Below, piece by piece: positions 42,945 through 55,422 of a DNA stretch of 64,000 nucleotides (positions are counted from its first letter, which is position 1; each line of letters opens with the position of its first letter). Source of the stretch: Calliopum simillimum (taxonomy: Eukaryota > Arthropoda > Insecta > Diptera > Lauxaniidae). Under the pieces are notes generated by a model, which was not told the origin of the DNA, did no database searches, and saw nothing but the letters and a program-made list of their open reading frames with translations. A program made the position numbers and the translations under genes. The DNA lies in assembly GCA_951812925.1 (NCBI GenBank), contig OX638370.1, forward strand, positions 36,211,948-36,275,947. The letters run 5' to 3'.

Positions 42945-44705
42945 TTACTTTGCTCCAATAGATTTTTTCTTCTTCTTACGCTTCTCCTTCTCAAGATTTA
43001 GTTTTTCTTTCCAACATCTAGGCTCAGCTAAATAATACATTAATCTTGATGGTACCTTACTTTTGCGAGTTGAATGTCTCAACGTTGATTCATGTTCTTG
43101 TTCATGTTCTTCTGGCAAGACTTTACTACTTTCTTTGATAGATTTCTGGATATTTGTTTGCTTTTGTTCTTTAGAAAAGTTCGCGGATTCGTATTGATCC
43201 ACTTCTTCAGATTCAATGCGTATACTACCTAAATCTTTACTTGACTGGTCATTTACCCGTGATATGGTTATCTTTTCTTTGATTTAACTGCCAGCAATGT
43301 TATCCGTTCTTGTTTGGGCTTCCTTCGAAAATGGAATTCGAAATGATTTATAATCTTCACTGCATTTTACTATTTTAAAGCCAACTACTTTATTCTCTGA
43401 CTCCATTTTCTCGATGTCTGTAATATTTCTGTGACCCGATCCTCTGTGCCAACGATAAATACAACTCTTATTTTCCGTAGTCGCAACCTTTGATTCCTCC
43501 ATCACCTTGATTTCATATAAACTAGATCTATTGTTTTCAATTAAGTATATGTGACCTGGTCTATGAAAAAGGGCCTTACGTGCGAAAAAAAAAATTTTAT
43601 AAAAACAACTGGAAAACAACTTTTAAAGGTCAATTTATGCGAATCGGCAAAAATTGGGAAATTTTTTTTTTGACACGTAAGCCCCCTTTTCATAGAACAA
43701 GTCACATATAATTCTTGCTGTCCTTTGAAATATAGCAACCCTTATAATCGAAAGATACAATGAACCCTTTTTCAGTTGCTCGTTTTACGGAAAAACACAT
43801 TCCCATTGAGTCCAGTTACGCATAATACGTTTTGTAGTCGTAGGCTTATCTTCCTGCTTCCATTCCTGCATTGAAGTAGAACATTTTCCATTCCTTCAAC
43901 CTTCAAACAGCTCCCATCTACGATTTAAACTGAGATTGTTGTTCTTGTGTACATGGAATCAAACATAGATCGATTACTAGTCATATGACAAGATGCACCC
44001 GAATCGATAATCCATTTATCCACCACAATTTCAGCTACTTCATCATGAAAACATTGCTCCTGCGAGGTAACAGCTGTTTTTGCCAATGACTTCTTCTTCG
44101 CTGGGCAGTCCTTTTTGAAGTGACCCTGTTTCTTACACCAGAAACATATTGCTTTCTTTCCTTTCTGAACAGATTTTAAATCTTGCACATGCTCATCATC
44201 CAATCCTGCGCTTGATTCTCTTCTTCGCTCTGCTTCGTCTAAAAATTTGCCTATGACGAATTCAATGCTAAGGTCATCTTTGGATCGTCCTTCTAAAGCT
44301 GTAACCATATTGCTGTAGTCTTCAGGTAAACTGTATAAAAGCATGGCAATGATGTGGCTATCTTTAAACACTTCACCGCAACATTGTAGCTCGTTTCGAA
44401 TCTGCAACGATCTAGCAATCTGTTCTCGCTTATCGCCACCTTCCTGGAAATGTAGGCTGTATATTTTTCGGAGCAGATATATTTTTGATGATAAGCTCTT
44501 GCGTTCATAGATCTCGGCCGGCAAGCACCAACCACATTTCCTTGCCATATCTTTTCGTACGGATATGAACCAATTGTTCATCATCTACTGCCAAAGAAAT
44601 TGTAGCCATTACCTTACGGTTGTCGTTCTTAAAAATCGTTGTCTCAAGATCTGGTATTTTCCCCTCTACAAACTTCGGCATGGGAAAGCAGCATTCTCAC
44701 TGTAG
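42945..44705 (-). pseudogene. Ty1/copia-type gag-pol remnant
   Basis: On the minus strand the gag begins near 44,700 (MPKFVEGKIP), shifts frame near 44,520, and continues with SLSSKIYLLRKIYSLHFQEG and a CCHC knuckle (CFWCKKQGHFKKDC). The protease follows with the active site IIDSGASCHMTS (about 43,990). After frameshifts the pre-integrase zinc region reads RWHRGSGHRNITDIEKM (about 43,430). The integrase core is missing; the frame resumes at 42,945-43,202 with the linker LRHSTRKSKVPSRLMYYL, which normally precedes the RT. No RT, RNase H or LTRs are seen. It is dead. Confidence 0.85.
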
Positions 44706-45616
44706 CATTGCGATGATTTGCAATACCGCAACGAACTAAATATACTGCTTATTTGCAACACCATCAACTGTAGGGTATCGATAATTTACACAAATTATAA
44801 AAAAAGGAGGAATCCACTCAAATATTGGGGTATAGCAATAAAAAGTCGTTTAATTTATCGTTTGAGCCTCAGTTAGTGAAGCATACGGTTATTTTTTATG
44901 TTGGGGTTCTCATAATGTATACGATCTTTTTCACCGTGAATCTTTTTTTCTTTGCTTCGATTTTACAGGTTCCTCTGTATTGTCGATATGAGTTTTAATA
45001 AAAAATAACATTTTATTTTTAGTTTTTTTTCAACTCCATGAAATTGGAAATTAAAGGTAAATTTAATGGATTTTTAGATGCGGCGTTGATAAAGGTGACA
45101 CACTTTAGTCCCAGTCCCCATACACCCATAACGTGTATCGTGTGTATGTGTATGCGAGAGAGTACAACGATATCTTGTTATGGTGTAGGTATCCATCCAT
45201 ACGTACACTTGTACTACATAATTAAAATTTATTGCCATTGCTCTCTACGGTGGGTCTTGAATGTTTGAATTTTACTTTAAATGTTTTCTATTTTGTGTTG
45301 TTTTTTTTAATTATGAAACTATGAAAATTAGGGTACCGTTAGAAAATTTATGATAATTGGATGAAATTTCGTAGATATAATGAAAATTTGTGTGGAAGGG
45401 TGTGTGAAAATTGATAATTTGTTGAAAACTAAAAATTAATTTATGTAGATTTGTAGAAGAGCGCTTTCCTAATGTGATCTCGTCTTTATCTTGTGTCAGT
45501 AGCGCAGATCGGTTAGTTTTCGTAGGGGGCATCGGAGACTTAAACTCTTTTGTTCTTGTGCACTTATCAAAATCATGAAGTAAACTTTACACATACGTCT
45601 CTTTGCTTGGCAAATA
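44706..45616. other. Unassigned DNA upstream of the copia remnant
   Basis: This could contain the 5' LTR of the copia element, but without a second LTR I cannot define it. A 76-codon plus-strand frame (45,038-45,268) has no motif. Confidence 0.35.
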
Positions 45617-46582
45617 TTGGGTGTACAGCTTAAAAACCGGAATTTTTTAGCGAAATTTGATGCTTTATTGTGGAAAAATTATTGCTTCGTGTCTGGTCGC
45701 ATTTTCCGGGCGTTTTTCGATGATGGCACGCTTCAAACGTATTAATTGTGTTCGGTATAGGTCACCTGTGATTGTCTGGCCCGATTTCAACAACTCATAA
45801 TATAACGGCCCCTTCTGATCCCACCAAATACACAGCATAACCTTGGCGCCATGGATATTTGGCTTCGAGGTTGATTTTGCTGGTTGGCCGGGTTTCACGT
45901 ATGACTTTTTGCGCTTCGGATTGTCATAATGGATCCATTTTTCATCCCCAGTCACAATCCGATGTAAAAATGACTTGTTTTTATGGCGCTCAAGCAGCAT
46001 TTCAGACATACAGAAGCGCCGTTCACCGTCTCTCGGCTTCAACTTATAGGGGACCCAATTACCTTGCTTCTGAATGTATCCGGCGGCTTTTAAACGTTTC
46101 AAAATGGGTTGCTGAGTCACTCCCAACGATTTGGCAAGCTCGTCTTGTGTTTGACACGAATCCTCATCGAGTAGCTTCTTTAATTCTTCGTCTTCAAACT
46201 TTTTTGGCTGTCCTGGGCGTTCTTTGTCTTTGATGTCAAAATCGGCACTTTTGAAGCGTTCAAACCATTCAAAACACTGTGTTTTTCCTAAAGCATCGTA
46301 GCCATAAACTTCTACAAGCAAACTATGATTTTCCGCAGCAGTTTTCTTTGCAAAAAAATTACCCAACAGAACCTCCCGCAAATGCTGTCTTTTTCTCGAA
46401 TTTTCGAAGTTATTCATCGTGAAAAATAATAATGATGCACACAAGATAAAATTGTTTTGTTGACTGATTTTGACAGCTGTCAAATGTACCTTCAAAATGA
46501 CATATATATAAAGTTCAAGCTTTCACGATATTTGTTAGTACGGACATCCACCGTCAAATTCCGGTTTTTAAGTTGTACACAA
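45617..46582 (-). mobile_element. Mariner (DD34D), copy D, both TIRs present (966 bp)
   Basis: The left end is TTGGGTGTACAGCTTAAAAA and the right end TTTTTAAGTTGTACACAA, with TA on both sides (45,615-45,616 and 46,583-46,584). The subterminal 5' region holds the TTGACAGCTGTCAAA palindrome shared with copies B and C. It is missing about 300 bp near the 3' end of the gene. Confidence 0.9.
45665..46417 (-). pseudogene. Mariner transposase, C-terminally deleted, copy D
   Basis: About 250 codons from MNNFENSRKRQ, compared with roughly 345 in a full mariner transposase. Both HTH regions (TAAENHSLLVEVYG; DELAKSLGVTQQPILKRL), the WVPYKL linker and the first Asp (IVTGDEKWIHYDN) are intact and open. 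The frame ends ATRHEAIIFPQ, where the second Asp motif should start, and runs straight into the 3' UTR. Second and third catalytic Asp residues are lost. It could still bind TIRs but not cut. Confidence 0.92.
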
Positions 46583-47539
46583 TATAAAATTTTGGTGTTT
46601 TGATTTGTAAATAGGACGTTCTTTGTCAAACGTAATAAAGCTTAACCAAAAGTCATGTTGATGGATTTTAATTATCTCGGGCTTTAAATGTTCGTTATTC
46701 GACTCTTTTATGGAATAATGTGGTTTTTTGGTAGGTTATTTTAAAAATGACGGCTCAAGTTAGAAACCAAAGAAAAATCAGGAATTTAGATTCGATTGAT
46801 TTAGAATCGATTGGATTTGGCCTCAAATTGTTCGTAATTAACGTCTTCAAAAAGTTGACGTGATTGGTTGGTGAAATCAAACATGGCGGCTGAAACCTCA
46901 AAATTGTCGTGAAATGCAAAAAATCATGACTCGGACTACCATTTTTTTTACCCTTAACATGATTATATTGTTTTTATGTGTTGAGTTTCCATCACTTATA
47001 ATTTTAAGAGATTATTATGAATCCAAAATCTAAAATGGCGGCTCCGATTAACTTCGAAATGTAATGAATCCAGTAAAAAACGGTGAAATTGAGATGAAAA
47101 CATAAATTTGTTGATGATTTTGAGCTTTCACTCGCCATGTTGAATTTCTCCAACTTTTTGAGAACGTTCTTTACAACGGTTTGAGCCTAAACCCATACGT
47201 CATATTTTTTCAGAAGATTTTTAACCTGAACTCTCGATTTTCATATGGTTTCTAGCCGCCACTTTGAAAATTTCCAAAGGAGTACCAAATGCCTACAATG
47301 AAACATCTCCATATAATGCAATCATTTGTGAAGTTTTGCGTTGGTTTTATTTCCGTTCACGACCTTTCCGATTCTTAAAATTTAGTTGGCTAGTCATCTT
47401 TCAAGTTCGCTAATATTAGAGAGTGCGAGCGAAAATATGGTTTGGAGTATTGCGTGCGTGTTGGCGCCCACCGTTGGCTATGTGGGTGCTGCCGCAAAAT
47501 CCCATTTATTTTCTGATGGAGCTTTATGTTCACACAAAA
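46583..47539. other. Unassigned DNA
   Basis: AATGGCGGCT words (46,883; 47,035) and GATTCGATTGATTTAGAATC suggest a decayed repeat. No gene or clear inverted arms. Confidence 0.35.
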
Positions 47540-47922
47540 AACTAGTAAGGGTGTAACTTTTGGCCAAAAAATAAATACCCTACACTGCAGCATTTTGAAA
47601 ATTTTACTTATATGGGAGGTGACACACCTCTTGTCCAGATTCACCCAGTTTTTGTTCAAAGCCTGCATTTATAGTTCTTAGTGTCTGAGTGAGATTGGTT
47701 GGATTATCTCAAAAAACGTTTTCAGTACGGCGTTTTGAAGCTTTTGCTTATATGGTAGGTGCCACGCCCTCTCATCCGAATTCGCTCAGTTTTTTTTATT
47801 TCCAGACACAGTCAGCCACCCGTGACGCTGACCAAGAATACTTTTCTATATCTGCCACTCCTCCTTCTCTGCGTTATAAACGGAAGGACAAAGTGAATAT
47901 ACTCTTTGTGTAGCGTATAAAA
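47540..47922 (+). mobile_element. DINE-like repeat, copy G, internally deleted
   Basis: It starts ACTAGTAAGGGTGTAAC and ends GTGTAGCGTATAAAA. Two internal units remain; the GTATGGGCGGTAGGC block is absent and CACAGTCAGCCACCC joins directly to GTGACGCTGACC. Confidence 0.75.
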
Positions 47923-49353
47923 TAGTTAAGTGACGTCACTTAAAATTAGAGCATGCTCAGTGAAAGCGGTTTCAGTTAAGTCGGTATAGTTTTATCCGAT
48001 TTTTTGGTATTTTAGCCCGGGTTTCAGGAACTTAAGTTCCTTCTACGAACAGGATGACTACCAGAGGTATGGGCGGATTTTGGCTGGGGACCGGAATAGT
48101 GAAGGAACGTGATTGAGAATGGAACCAAGACGCGATAGAGAGATTTTCAAAGCCGAGTCCGTGGCAATTACCCGCCAATGCGGTCACTCAGCATGCTCTG
48201 ACTTGCTGTGATGCCAATTAATTCACATTTAGTAAATTTGTAGTTCCATAATTTTATATGCGAGTGATATCTAAAAACTGCTCTAAGTTTCTAAAGTTTT
48301 TGAATGAAGCCCACTATGAAGAAAGTCTTATCACGAATTGCCAATTGGCAAAGTTCATTTACACAATATATCTCAATACCAATATAAGTATTGCCCGAAT
48401 TTTGCTTTTTTGTCTACACAAAACTCATAAATCAATCAAATATCACATTGTCCCTTAAAAATACATTCATCATATCCCCATGTACCTCGTGTACCTTTAG
48501 TAAATTTGTCAAAATACAAAATTTGTGACATACAATTTCAGCCAAATTAGTGTTTTTTTTCTTCTTGGCTTTATCGGACTCTTGTGTTTTATTTATGAAC
48601 CTGTAGTTTTTTGCTGCTGCTATGGCTGCGCCCTCATTTTGGTCACCTTTTTTTTTTGCTGTTGCTGCTGTCTTGATTCAATCGCTGTGTTCCAATCTGG
48701 TTATTCGTGGTATTTTACAATTTATTTCCACTTTGCTCTTATTTGCTTATATCTTCAGGATCTTGTTTTGTTCGCGCGCGCGCGCGCTCCACTGTTTTGC
48801 GATCGATCTCAACATCTTTGTTGCTGTTGTTGTTTTTGAAATTCCCAATCGATTCCTGATCTTCAGCTTTCTGCTAAATGTCTTAACGTCTCAGTTCACT
48901 CCGTTTTGGTGAGACCAGTTTCTGTTGCTTGAGCTTTCTTGGTTGTTATCCTTTTAAAGTGAAGTGTTCTGTTTATGAATTCAAAGAAGTCGCTCGTTCG
49001 ATCAGTTATGCAGCAGTTGGGCTTGGTCCGGTCTCCATAGTGTCTCATAGCAAAGTATTCTGTTGTTGTTTTTGTTGTTCTTGGTTGTTGCTATTGGTTT
49101 GGCCAGTGTATTTCATAGCTGCCCATTTTGATGGAGCTTGGAATGTGTATGCAATGCAATAAAAATTCAATATGATGTCAAAGTTGGATTGGAATATTGA
49201 TGATGTTGATTGTAGGCATTTGGTTTGTATTTGAGACAACAGTTCGGTGTTAATGGTTTTTTGGAAAGCTAGGGGAGTTTGGTCTTTGACCAAATTCTAT
49301 TTTGATTGAAAATGTAAAATTGTCTGGTATTGTTGGGGCATCGACTTATGATA
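47923..49353. other. Unassigned DNA
   Basis: CTGCTG/TTGTTG-rich patches and a GCGCGCGCGCGC run at 48,775-48,787. Two overlapping frames (48,525-48,912) reach 96-104 codons but are Cys/Phe-rich low complexity. No promoter or gene is supported. Confidence 0.35.
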
Positions 49354-50222
49354 GGGTAAGGGAGGGAAATATGGACTACGTGGGTAATATGGACCACATG
49401 GTTCTTTCCCACTGCATACATTGGATTTAACGTTATTCATGTTCAAACTTAACGCTAATACCTAAAGCTTATAATAGGGCGATTTTAACGTTCGGTGAAG
49501 TCGCATGTTTCTGTAAAGTTGATTTTTCTAAAAAAAAGACCAGTGATAATTTTTTTCATTATTTCACTTTAAAGACATGGCGTTTTTAAATAATTAGTTA
49601 ATTATATAAAGTCAGTCAATACCATTAATAATTTCTTAGCACAAATAAGTTCATTAACCAAAAGAGTTTTTGATAAAAAAACCATTTATTTCACCAACAC
49701 GTGCTGTGGGTAATATGGACCACCAAAGAAAAAAACCTCAAAAACAAATGTATTTATCATCTTTTTCAGATGGAGAATATAAGCAGTTTTCATGACGAGT
49801 CTGATGGTCATTATATGTAATTCGTTAACTACAAAGGAAAAAAATGATAAAAAATGCATAGAATGTAATACCCTTTACTCAGAAGATCGACGTGGCGAAT
49901 TTTGGGTTCAATGTGTAATCTGACGTTCTTGGAGTCATGAAAAATGTGCCGAATGTGGAAGTGTCATTTTTATATGCAACTTCTGTACCAAATGAACTAT
50001 ATGGTCCATATTACACTACACTTTTTTTTATCTTCATTTTGAGTATTTTCAGTTTTTTAATATTTTTTCTTTATCCTGATGAGATATTTATCTAAAAGTA
50101 AATCAGAATAAAGGTAAATTGTTTCCTTTACTGAATGACATAAAATTAATTGTTTTGTTTTATGTATTTTGGGTTTTATTTAAAAAAGAAAGATGGGTGG
50201 TCCATATTTCCCTCCCTTACCC
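49354..50222 (+). mobile_element. pogo-like DNA transposon remnant (869 bp)
   Basis: The ends are GGGTAAGGGAGGGAAATA and its complement TATTTCCCTCCCTTACCC, flanked by TA. Words of the form GGTAATATGGACCAC recur at 49,384, 49,708 and, inverted, near 50,008. Near the 3' end a frame reads CIECNTLY, then EFWVQC, W-S-HEKCAEC, FICNFC. That is a PHD-like Cys/His finger resembling those at the C-terminus of some insect pogo-type transposases. The catalytic domain is missing. Confidence 0.7.
49880..49996 (+). pseudogene. PHD-like zinc-finger remnant of the pogo-like element
   Basis: The Cys/His order is C-x2-C ... W-x2-C ... H-x2-C-x2-C ... C-x2-C, ending in TK and a stop at 49,994-49,996. A stop codon interrupts the frame after WVQCVI. 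Assigned by pattern only. Confidence 0.6.
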
Positions 50223-50929
50223 TACTAATTTTCTATCTGCACACTTCAAAAAGATAGCTTACTTTCTTGCTTTTGATTCCCTTAAGTATTGACTTTAAAT
50301 ATTTTTGGTATTAAATTCCGATTTTTTTTCTTTTGCAATTTATTCCAAAAAAGTATGAAATTTATTCCAAAATAGTTTAAAATTAATAATTTTCTGGCAT
50401 TGTTCTACATAAATAATTTTTGGTTTTAAAATTAAACTAAAATTTTTACTGTGTATTAACAAAGTTCTAAATGGTTATGTCTCTAAGGATATACGAGTAC
50501 AGGAGCTTTTGCTAAGTAGAATTCAGGTCGAACAATTTCGACATCAAGACAAAATCTATCATCATTGATACACAACTCTGAGAGCACAATCATTTCACTT
50601 GACTAAGATGTTCGGTAGAACTTGTGGAAGTAGTAGAGTTGACGAGTAACCCAATACATAAATCATTTGATCGTAAGTTATAACTTTGTAATTAGCTGAG
50701 TGCAGTAACTCCCAGTTATCCAAATTCGTCATATAGATATGTGGAATACGTGGAAAATATGTAGAAGATGGGTTAATGAGGAACCACAACGGATGACTCG
50801 AGAAAAAAAGCTTAACTTACGGACCTAGTTTAAGCGAATAAAAATGATTCGAAATCCAACCACAGACTTTTTTTAAAGCAGAGGCCATTTTTTTTTTTTT
50901 TTTTTTTGGTCAGCCTTGTAGCACAGTTC
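50223..50929. other. Unassigned AT-rich DNA
   Basis: No gene or repeat is supported. A T19-class run lies at 50,890-50,908, immediately before the next LINE fragment. Confidence 0.35.
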
Positions 50930-52060
50930 ATATATAGCCCAAAGCATGGTTCGGGCATGGTAATACATTTTCCATGCAGTGCGATTAGGCATAGAGAAGC
51001 TGGTTACTGAATGCCACAGCTACATCCTCCATACTCTACCAACATTCCAACACTCCAACAGAATACATCTCCCCCATACTAAATTTTGAGAAAAACTTTG
51101 GTTTATGGTTTCCCGAAAGAACTCTATGTGAAGACAGTATGCCCAGCCTAACCTTCGAAACTACCATATACACTGATGGCTTGAAGATGGACTGTGGCGT
51201 GGGTGTAGGTGTATTTTCAAAAAATCTCTATTTATTTCCATCATTTCGCTTATCCAATTCATCTAGCGTCTTTTAGGCAGAAGTATATGTCATTCACAAA
51301 ACCTGTCGTCTAGCAAGTGACGAACTTCGCTGACAGTCAGACTGATATCAAGGCGCTGAACTTAATAAAAGCAAAACTTAAAATCGAAGTCAATCCGAAC
51401 TTATTCTCGTTCCAGGTCACAGAAACATTGAGAGTAATGAAAAGGCTGATGAACTAGCATAACATGTCTTCTTTCCAATAGATAGGTTTAGTGAAGAAGA
51501 GGATTTTCTTGCATTTTCTTACTGAAGTGAATGCCAGATGGAGAGCCTTAGAAACTTGCAGGCATTCCAAACCATTCTGGACTTTAGTTAAAAGCTCGAA
51601 AGCATCAGACCTTTTATCCAAAAACCGCACTGATATTGCACGAATCGTTGAGGTTTGCACTGAACTGGGTTTCCTCTTAAATACGTTCTGTTGCAGTTGC
51701 ATGGATGCTAACGAAAAGAAGACTCCTGAGCACTTCCCTTGCAGCTTCCTCTATCTGGAGCCAGGGCTTAGTGCTCTGGGAAACCCATTTTTTAAGGGTG
51801 TGAGCGAATTTATCGATATAGATATTGGCTCCATGCACAACTATATACCACAATAGAACAAACATTATACAAATATCCATTAAATATCCTTTTAAAAGAT
51901 ACTTAATCCTTTTAAAAGATACTTAATCCCTGACAATCCTCCTTGCTAGCCAGCTCGATGTATATGTTATCATAATGGAACTAGCAGTGTTACTGAGGCT
52001 TCTAGCATCGCCTGCTAAGCCCCCATTCTAACCTATCCTTTGTCTATGCCCTTATTTTCC
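50930..52060 (+). mobile_element. LOA/I-type non-LTR retrotransposon, LINE-4 (3' part)
   Basis: RNase H blocks appear in shifted frames: IYTDGLKMDCGVGVGVFS (about 51,165), AEVYVIHKTCRLAS (about 51,280), then VPGHRNIESNEKADELA (about 51,410). The zinc-binding region follows. Thumb and RT are absent. Confidence 0.75.
51491..51856 (+). pseudogene. LINE-4 C-terminal zinc-binding region
   Basis: An open frame of about 120 codons reads NARWRALETCRHSKPFWTLV, KNRTDIARIVEV, CCSCMDANEKKTPEHFPCSF, then FFKGVSEFIDIDIG, to a stop. The Cys-Cys-His-Cys arrangement matches LINE-1 and LINE-3. It is the longest intact piece of this copy. Confidence 0.7.
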
Positions 52061-52344
52061 TTTGTAGCCCATTATTTCTTTCTCGTTTCCTTAATTTTCT
52101 GGAGATTTTTCGAATTACAAGAAATTTTACCAGATAGACTACACCCTTAGGATGGATATTAATAAGTTTTTAGTTTTACGTGGGTGGTGCCACGCCCCTA
52201 AATGAAAAAAAAGCTATCACATCTAAACCACTTCACTGGTTTTTATTAAATTCAGTATGAAAATAGACTGAACCTTACGGAAGGATATTTATTGGTTCTA
52301 CCACGCCTTAGCCACTGACTGAATTCATAGGAAGCTTATCAAAA

Positions 52345-54075
52345 ATTGTTTGGTTTGGAATTGGTTTCATTCAAAATAATCGAAAAGATCAAAAATTCTG
52401 AGGTTTCAATGCGGTTGTCATTCGTTATTATTCAAAAACAAAATCGAAAAAAATTAAAAATTCTGAGCTTTCGGAGTCGGTTATATTTGAGATTAATTGA
52501 AAAGATTAAAAATTTCGGTGTTTCGGAGCTGATTTCATTCGAGAATAATTGGGAGAATCAAAATTGCGGTTCGGTAGCTGTTGCTTAGTAGTTTCAGAGC
52601 TAGTCTCATTCAAAAATAATCGAAACAATCCAAAATTCTGTTGTTTCGGAGTTGGTTTTAGTCGAGAATGATCGAAAAGATCAAAAATGCCTTTCGGTAG
52701 TTGTGTTTCTATTGCTTATTAGTTGGTGGCATTCTGAAATAATCGAAAAGCTCAAAAACTTCTATGTTTCGGAGTTGGTATCACTCGAGAATAATCGGGT
52801 GGATCAAAAATGCGTTTTGGAAGATGTTATTCTGTAGTTTTGGAGTTGGTTTCATTCGAGAATAATCGAAAAGATCAAAAACTACTATCTTTCGTAGTTA
52901 GCTTCGTTCGAGAATAAACGGAAAGATGAGAAATGCGTTTTGGTGGTTATAATCCCATTGCTTTAGAGCTGGTTTCATTATAAAACTAGTAAGGGTGTTA
53001 CCTTTGGCCTGGCCAAACATTAAATACCCTACACAGCAGTATTTTGAAAGTTTTGCTTATATGGGAGGTGCCACGCTCTCTTGTCCGAATTTACCCAGTT
53101 TTTTCTCAGAGTTTGAATTTATAATTCATAGCATTTGAGTAAAATTAAGTTTGATTATCTCAAAAAACGCTTTCAGTATATGGGAGGTGCCACGCCCTCT
53201 TGTCCGAATTCTCCTGGTTTTTGTTTAGAGCTTGCGCTTACAATTCGTAGTATTTATATGTATTTTGGTTGCATTATCGTGAAAAAAACTCAAAAAGTGG
53301 CATTTTGAATATTGTTTTTGTATGGGCGGTAGGCGTGTCCGTTTACCGATTTCGCTCATTTTCAATCCCCCGAGCTAACTTTGACGCCGAAGGCTGGGTA
53401 CGGAATTTCATTGAATTATCTTGCTTAGTTTTCCCAAAAAGTGTATTTCCACACACAGGCATCCAGCCAGCCAGCCAGCTAGACAGACGGACATGGCTAT
53501 ATCGACTCAGGAGGTGACGCAGATCAAGAATATATATACTTTTCTATATCTGCCACGCCTCTTTCTCTGCGTTACTAACGGAAGGACAAAGTGAATATAC
53601 CCTGGGTGTAGGGTATAAAAATGATCTAAAAGATCAAAAACTCTGTTGCTTTAAAATTAGTTTCATTCGGAACTGACCGAAAATATTAAAAATTTCGTTG
53701 TTTTGGCGTTAGTTAGAATCTAAAATAATCGATGAGAAAAAAAATCTGATGTAACGGAGATGGTTTCATTCGGAAATGATCGAAAAGTTCTAAAACGCCT
53801 TTCGGTAGTTTTAATTCTTTTGTTTCTGAGTTGGTTCTTTCTGTAATAATTGAAAAGATCAAAAGCTCGTTTCACTAGTTGTAATTCCGTAGTTTCGGAG
53901 TTTGTTTCATTTGAGAACTATCGAAAACATCAAAAATTCCGATGTTTTTGTATTGGTTTCATTCGAGAATAATCTAAAAAATCAAAAATTCATTTCGGAA
54001 GCTTTTATTCCGTATTTTCGGAATTGGTTTCATTCAAAATTGATCAAAAAGATCAAATGCGCGTATCGGTAGTGT
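52345..54075 (+). repeat. Minisatellite of GAAAAGATCAAAAA / GGTTTCATTCGAGAATAATC units
   Basis: Irregular units of roughly 60-100 bp alternate TCGAAAAGATCAAAAATTC, GTTTCGGAGTTGGTTTCATT and CGAGAATAATC, with GCGTTTCGGTAGTT variants. About 7 units lie before and 6 after DINE copy H (52,984-53,621). Open frames (for example 52,346-52,588) reflect the repeat, not a gene. Confidence 0.8.
52984..53621 (+). mobile_element. DINE-like repeat, copy H
   Basis: It starts AACTAGTAAGGGTGTTACC and ends CTGGGTGTAGGGTATAAAAA. It has two internal units, then GTATGGGCGGTAGGCGTGTC, CAGCCAGCCAGCCAGCTAGA and the CTCAGGAGGTGACGC block. It is inserted in the minisatellite. Confidence 0.8.
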
Positions 54076-55422
54076 TAGTTCCGCACGTCTATAAATGTAG
54101 GCCTTTGATAACCGCTAAGCTTTAGGTCCGCTACTGTGCATTCCATTGGGTGGTGCAACGCCCTTGAGGAAATAATACGCTGTCAAGGCTTTACTACTAC
54201 ACCAATTTCTCTTAAAGGAAAAATACGCTGCAATCATCAAGAGTTTATTTATTGTTTTGTGATCTCTTTAAAGTCAAATTGAGTGCTCGAATTTCGGCCA
54301 CTGGCAAACTCTATTAAAAAAAAAATATTTCGCAAGCCAATATCATATAGCAAACATATTATGTTCAACGCTGTCAAAGCACTGTACGTGTACACTGCGG
54401 CGTATCCTTATCGCTAGCCTTGACTCTGCAGATCTGCAGATGTAAAGTTGTTGCAATAAACACCTGTAGATATCACAGTGAGTATTTTCCGCAGCAGATC
54501 CGGTTTATGGTTTATTATAAGACTTTTCGCATTTTTTTTTTGTGATTGCTTTGCATTTGCCTGTTTATTTTTTTTTTTTTCATTTTGGGGTATGTTAAGA
54601 AAAGAAAAGAAGAAAAAATCAACAACAAAATGTTTTGCTATAAATAAAAAAATGTTATGCGGAACAAAGATATATTGACCAAAGGCCCCAAACAGCAAAA
54701 ACATACAACGAACATAAACATTCGTTATTAGAGTCTTAAATCATTTTGGTAAAATTTTTGTAGATGTAACTTTGGTCTTACTTAATGTCTCTGCCAAAGT
54801 TGAAATAAAAAATAAATAAAATTTTGACCACCAAACATTGGGCGAGAGATGTTTTACGCAAGAGTTGTATCATTGGGTTTGCTAATAAATTAGTTACATA
54901 CAACCGAAATCAATATCATCGTAACAAGTTATTTTCTTTTCTTTCGTTTTGGACATAAAATATGCGTTAACACACACACGCACACACCCATGTTTACAGT
55001 GGGCATAAAGTTCTTGATGTTTTGGTTCTAAAGTAGACAAAACATACTTATTTGCTTTAAGAAAAGAAATGTCCCATAAATCATGCATCCTCTTAAAGAG
55101 CGCCAAACACAACCACTATATAATTAGTTATCTTTCGTTGGAATATGTATATATGACTATGAACCTGCAAATGGCATATAATTACCGCCGCAAAAATAGG
55201 TCGACCACCTACAGAACACTCAGAACTATGAAAACATTTTAAAAGAGCTAGTAAGCAGTTTAACTTTGACACAGTGTTGTCGCACATAAATTTCAACTCC
55301 AACTATTTCATCGTATCGTTCGTAACTTTTTATGGTGGTCAGAGGTTAAGGAAGTAATAGCCGGGTTTCTTTTGACGCGTATATACACTTCTGTTAAGTT
55401 TCAAATTGCGATATCTTAAGTA
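54076..55422. other. Unassigned DNA
   Basis: No gene is supported. A 96-codon minus-strand frame (54,414-54,704) is Phe/Asn/Lys-rich low complexity. A short CACACACACGCACACACCC run lies near 54,970. Confidence 0.35.

Noticed and set aside
44706..45616. 5' LTR of the copia remnant
   Set aside because: No second LTR or clear TG...CA pair and primer site could be identified by eye.
48525..48912. Overlapping 96-104-codon frames
   Set aside because: Cys/Phe/Leu-rich translations of TTG/CTG and T-rich low-complexity DNA, with no motif.
54414..54704. 96-codon frame with a possible signal-like start
   Set aside because: Asn/Lys/Phe low complexity, with an equally long frame on the opposite strand; no support.
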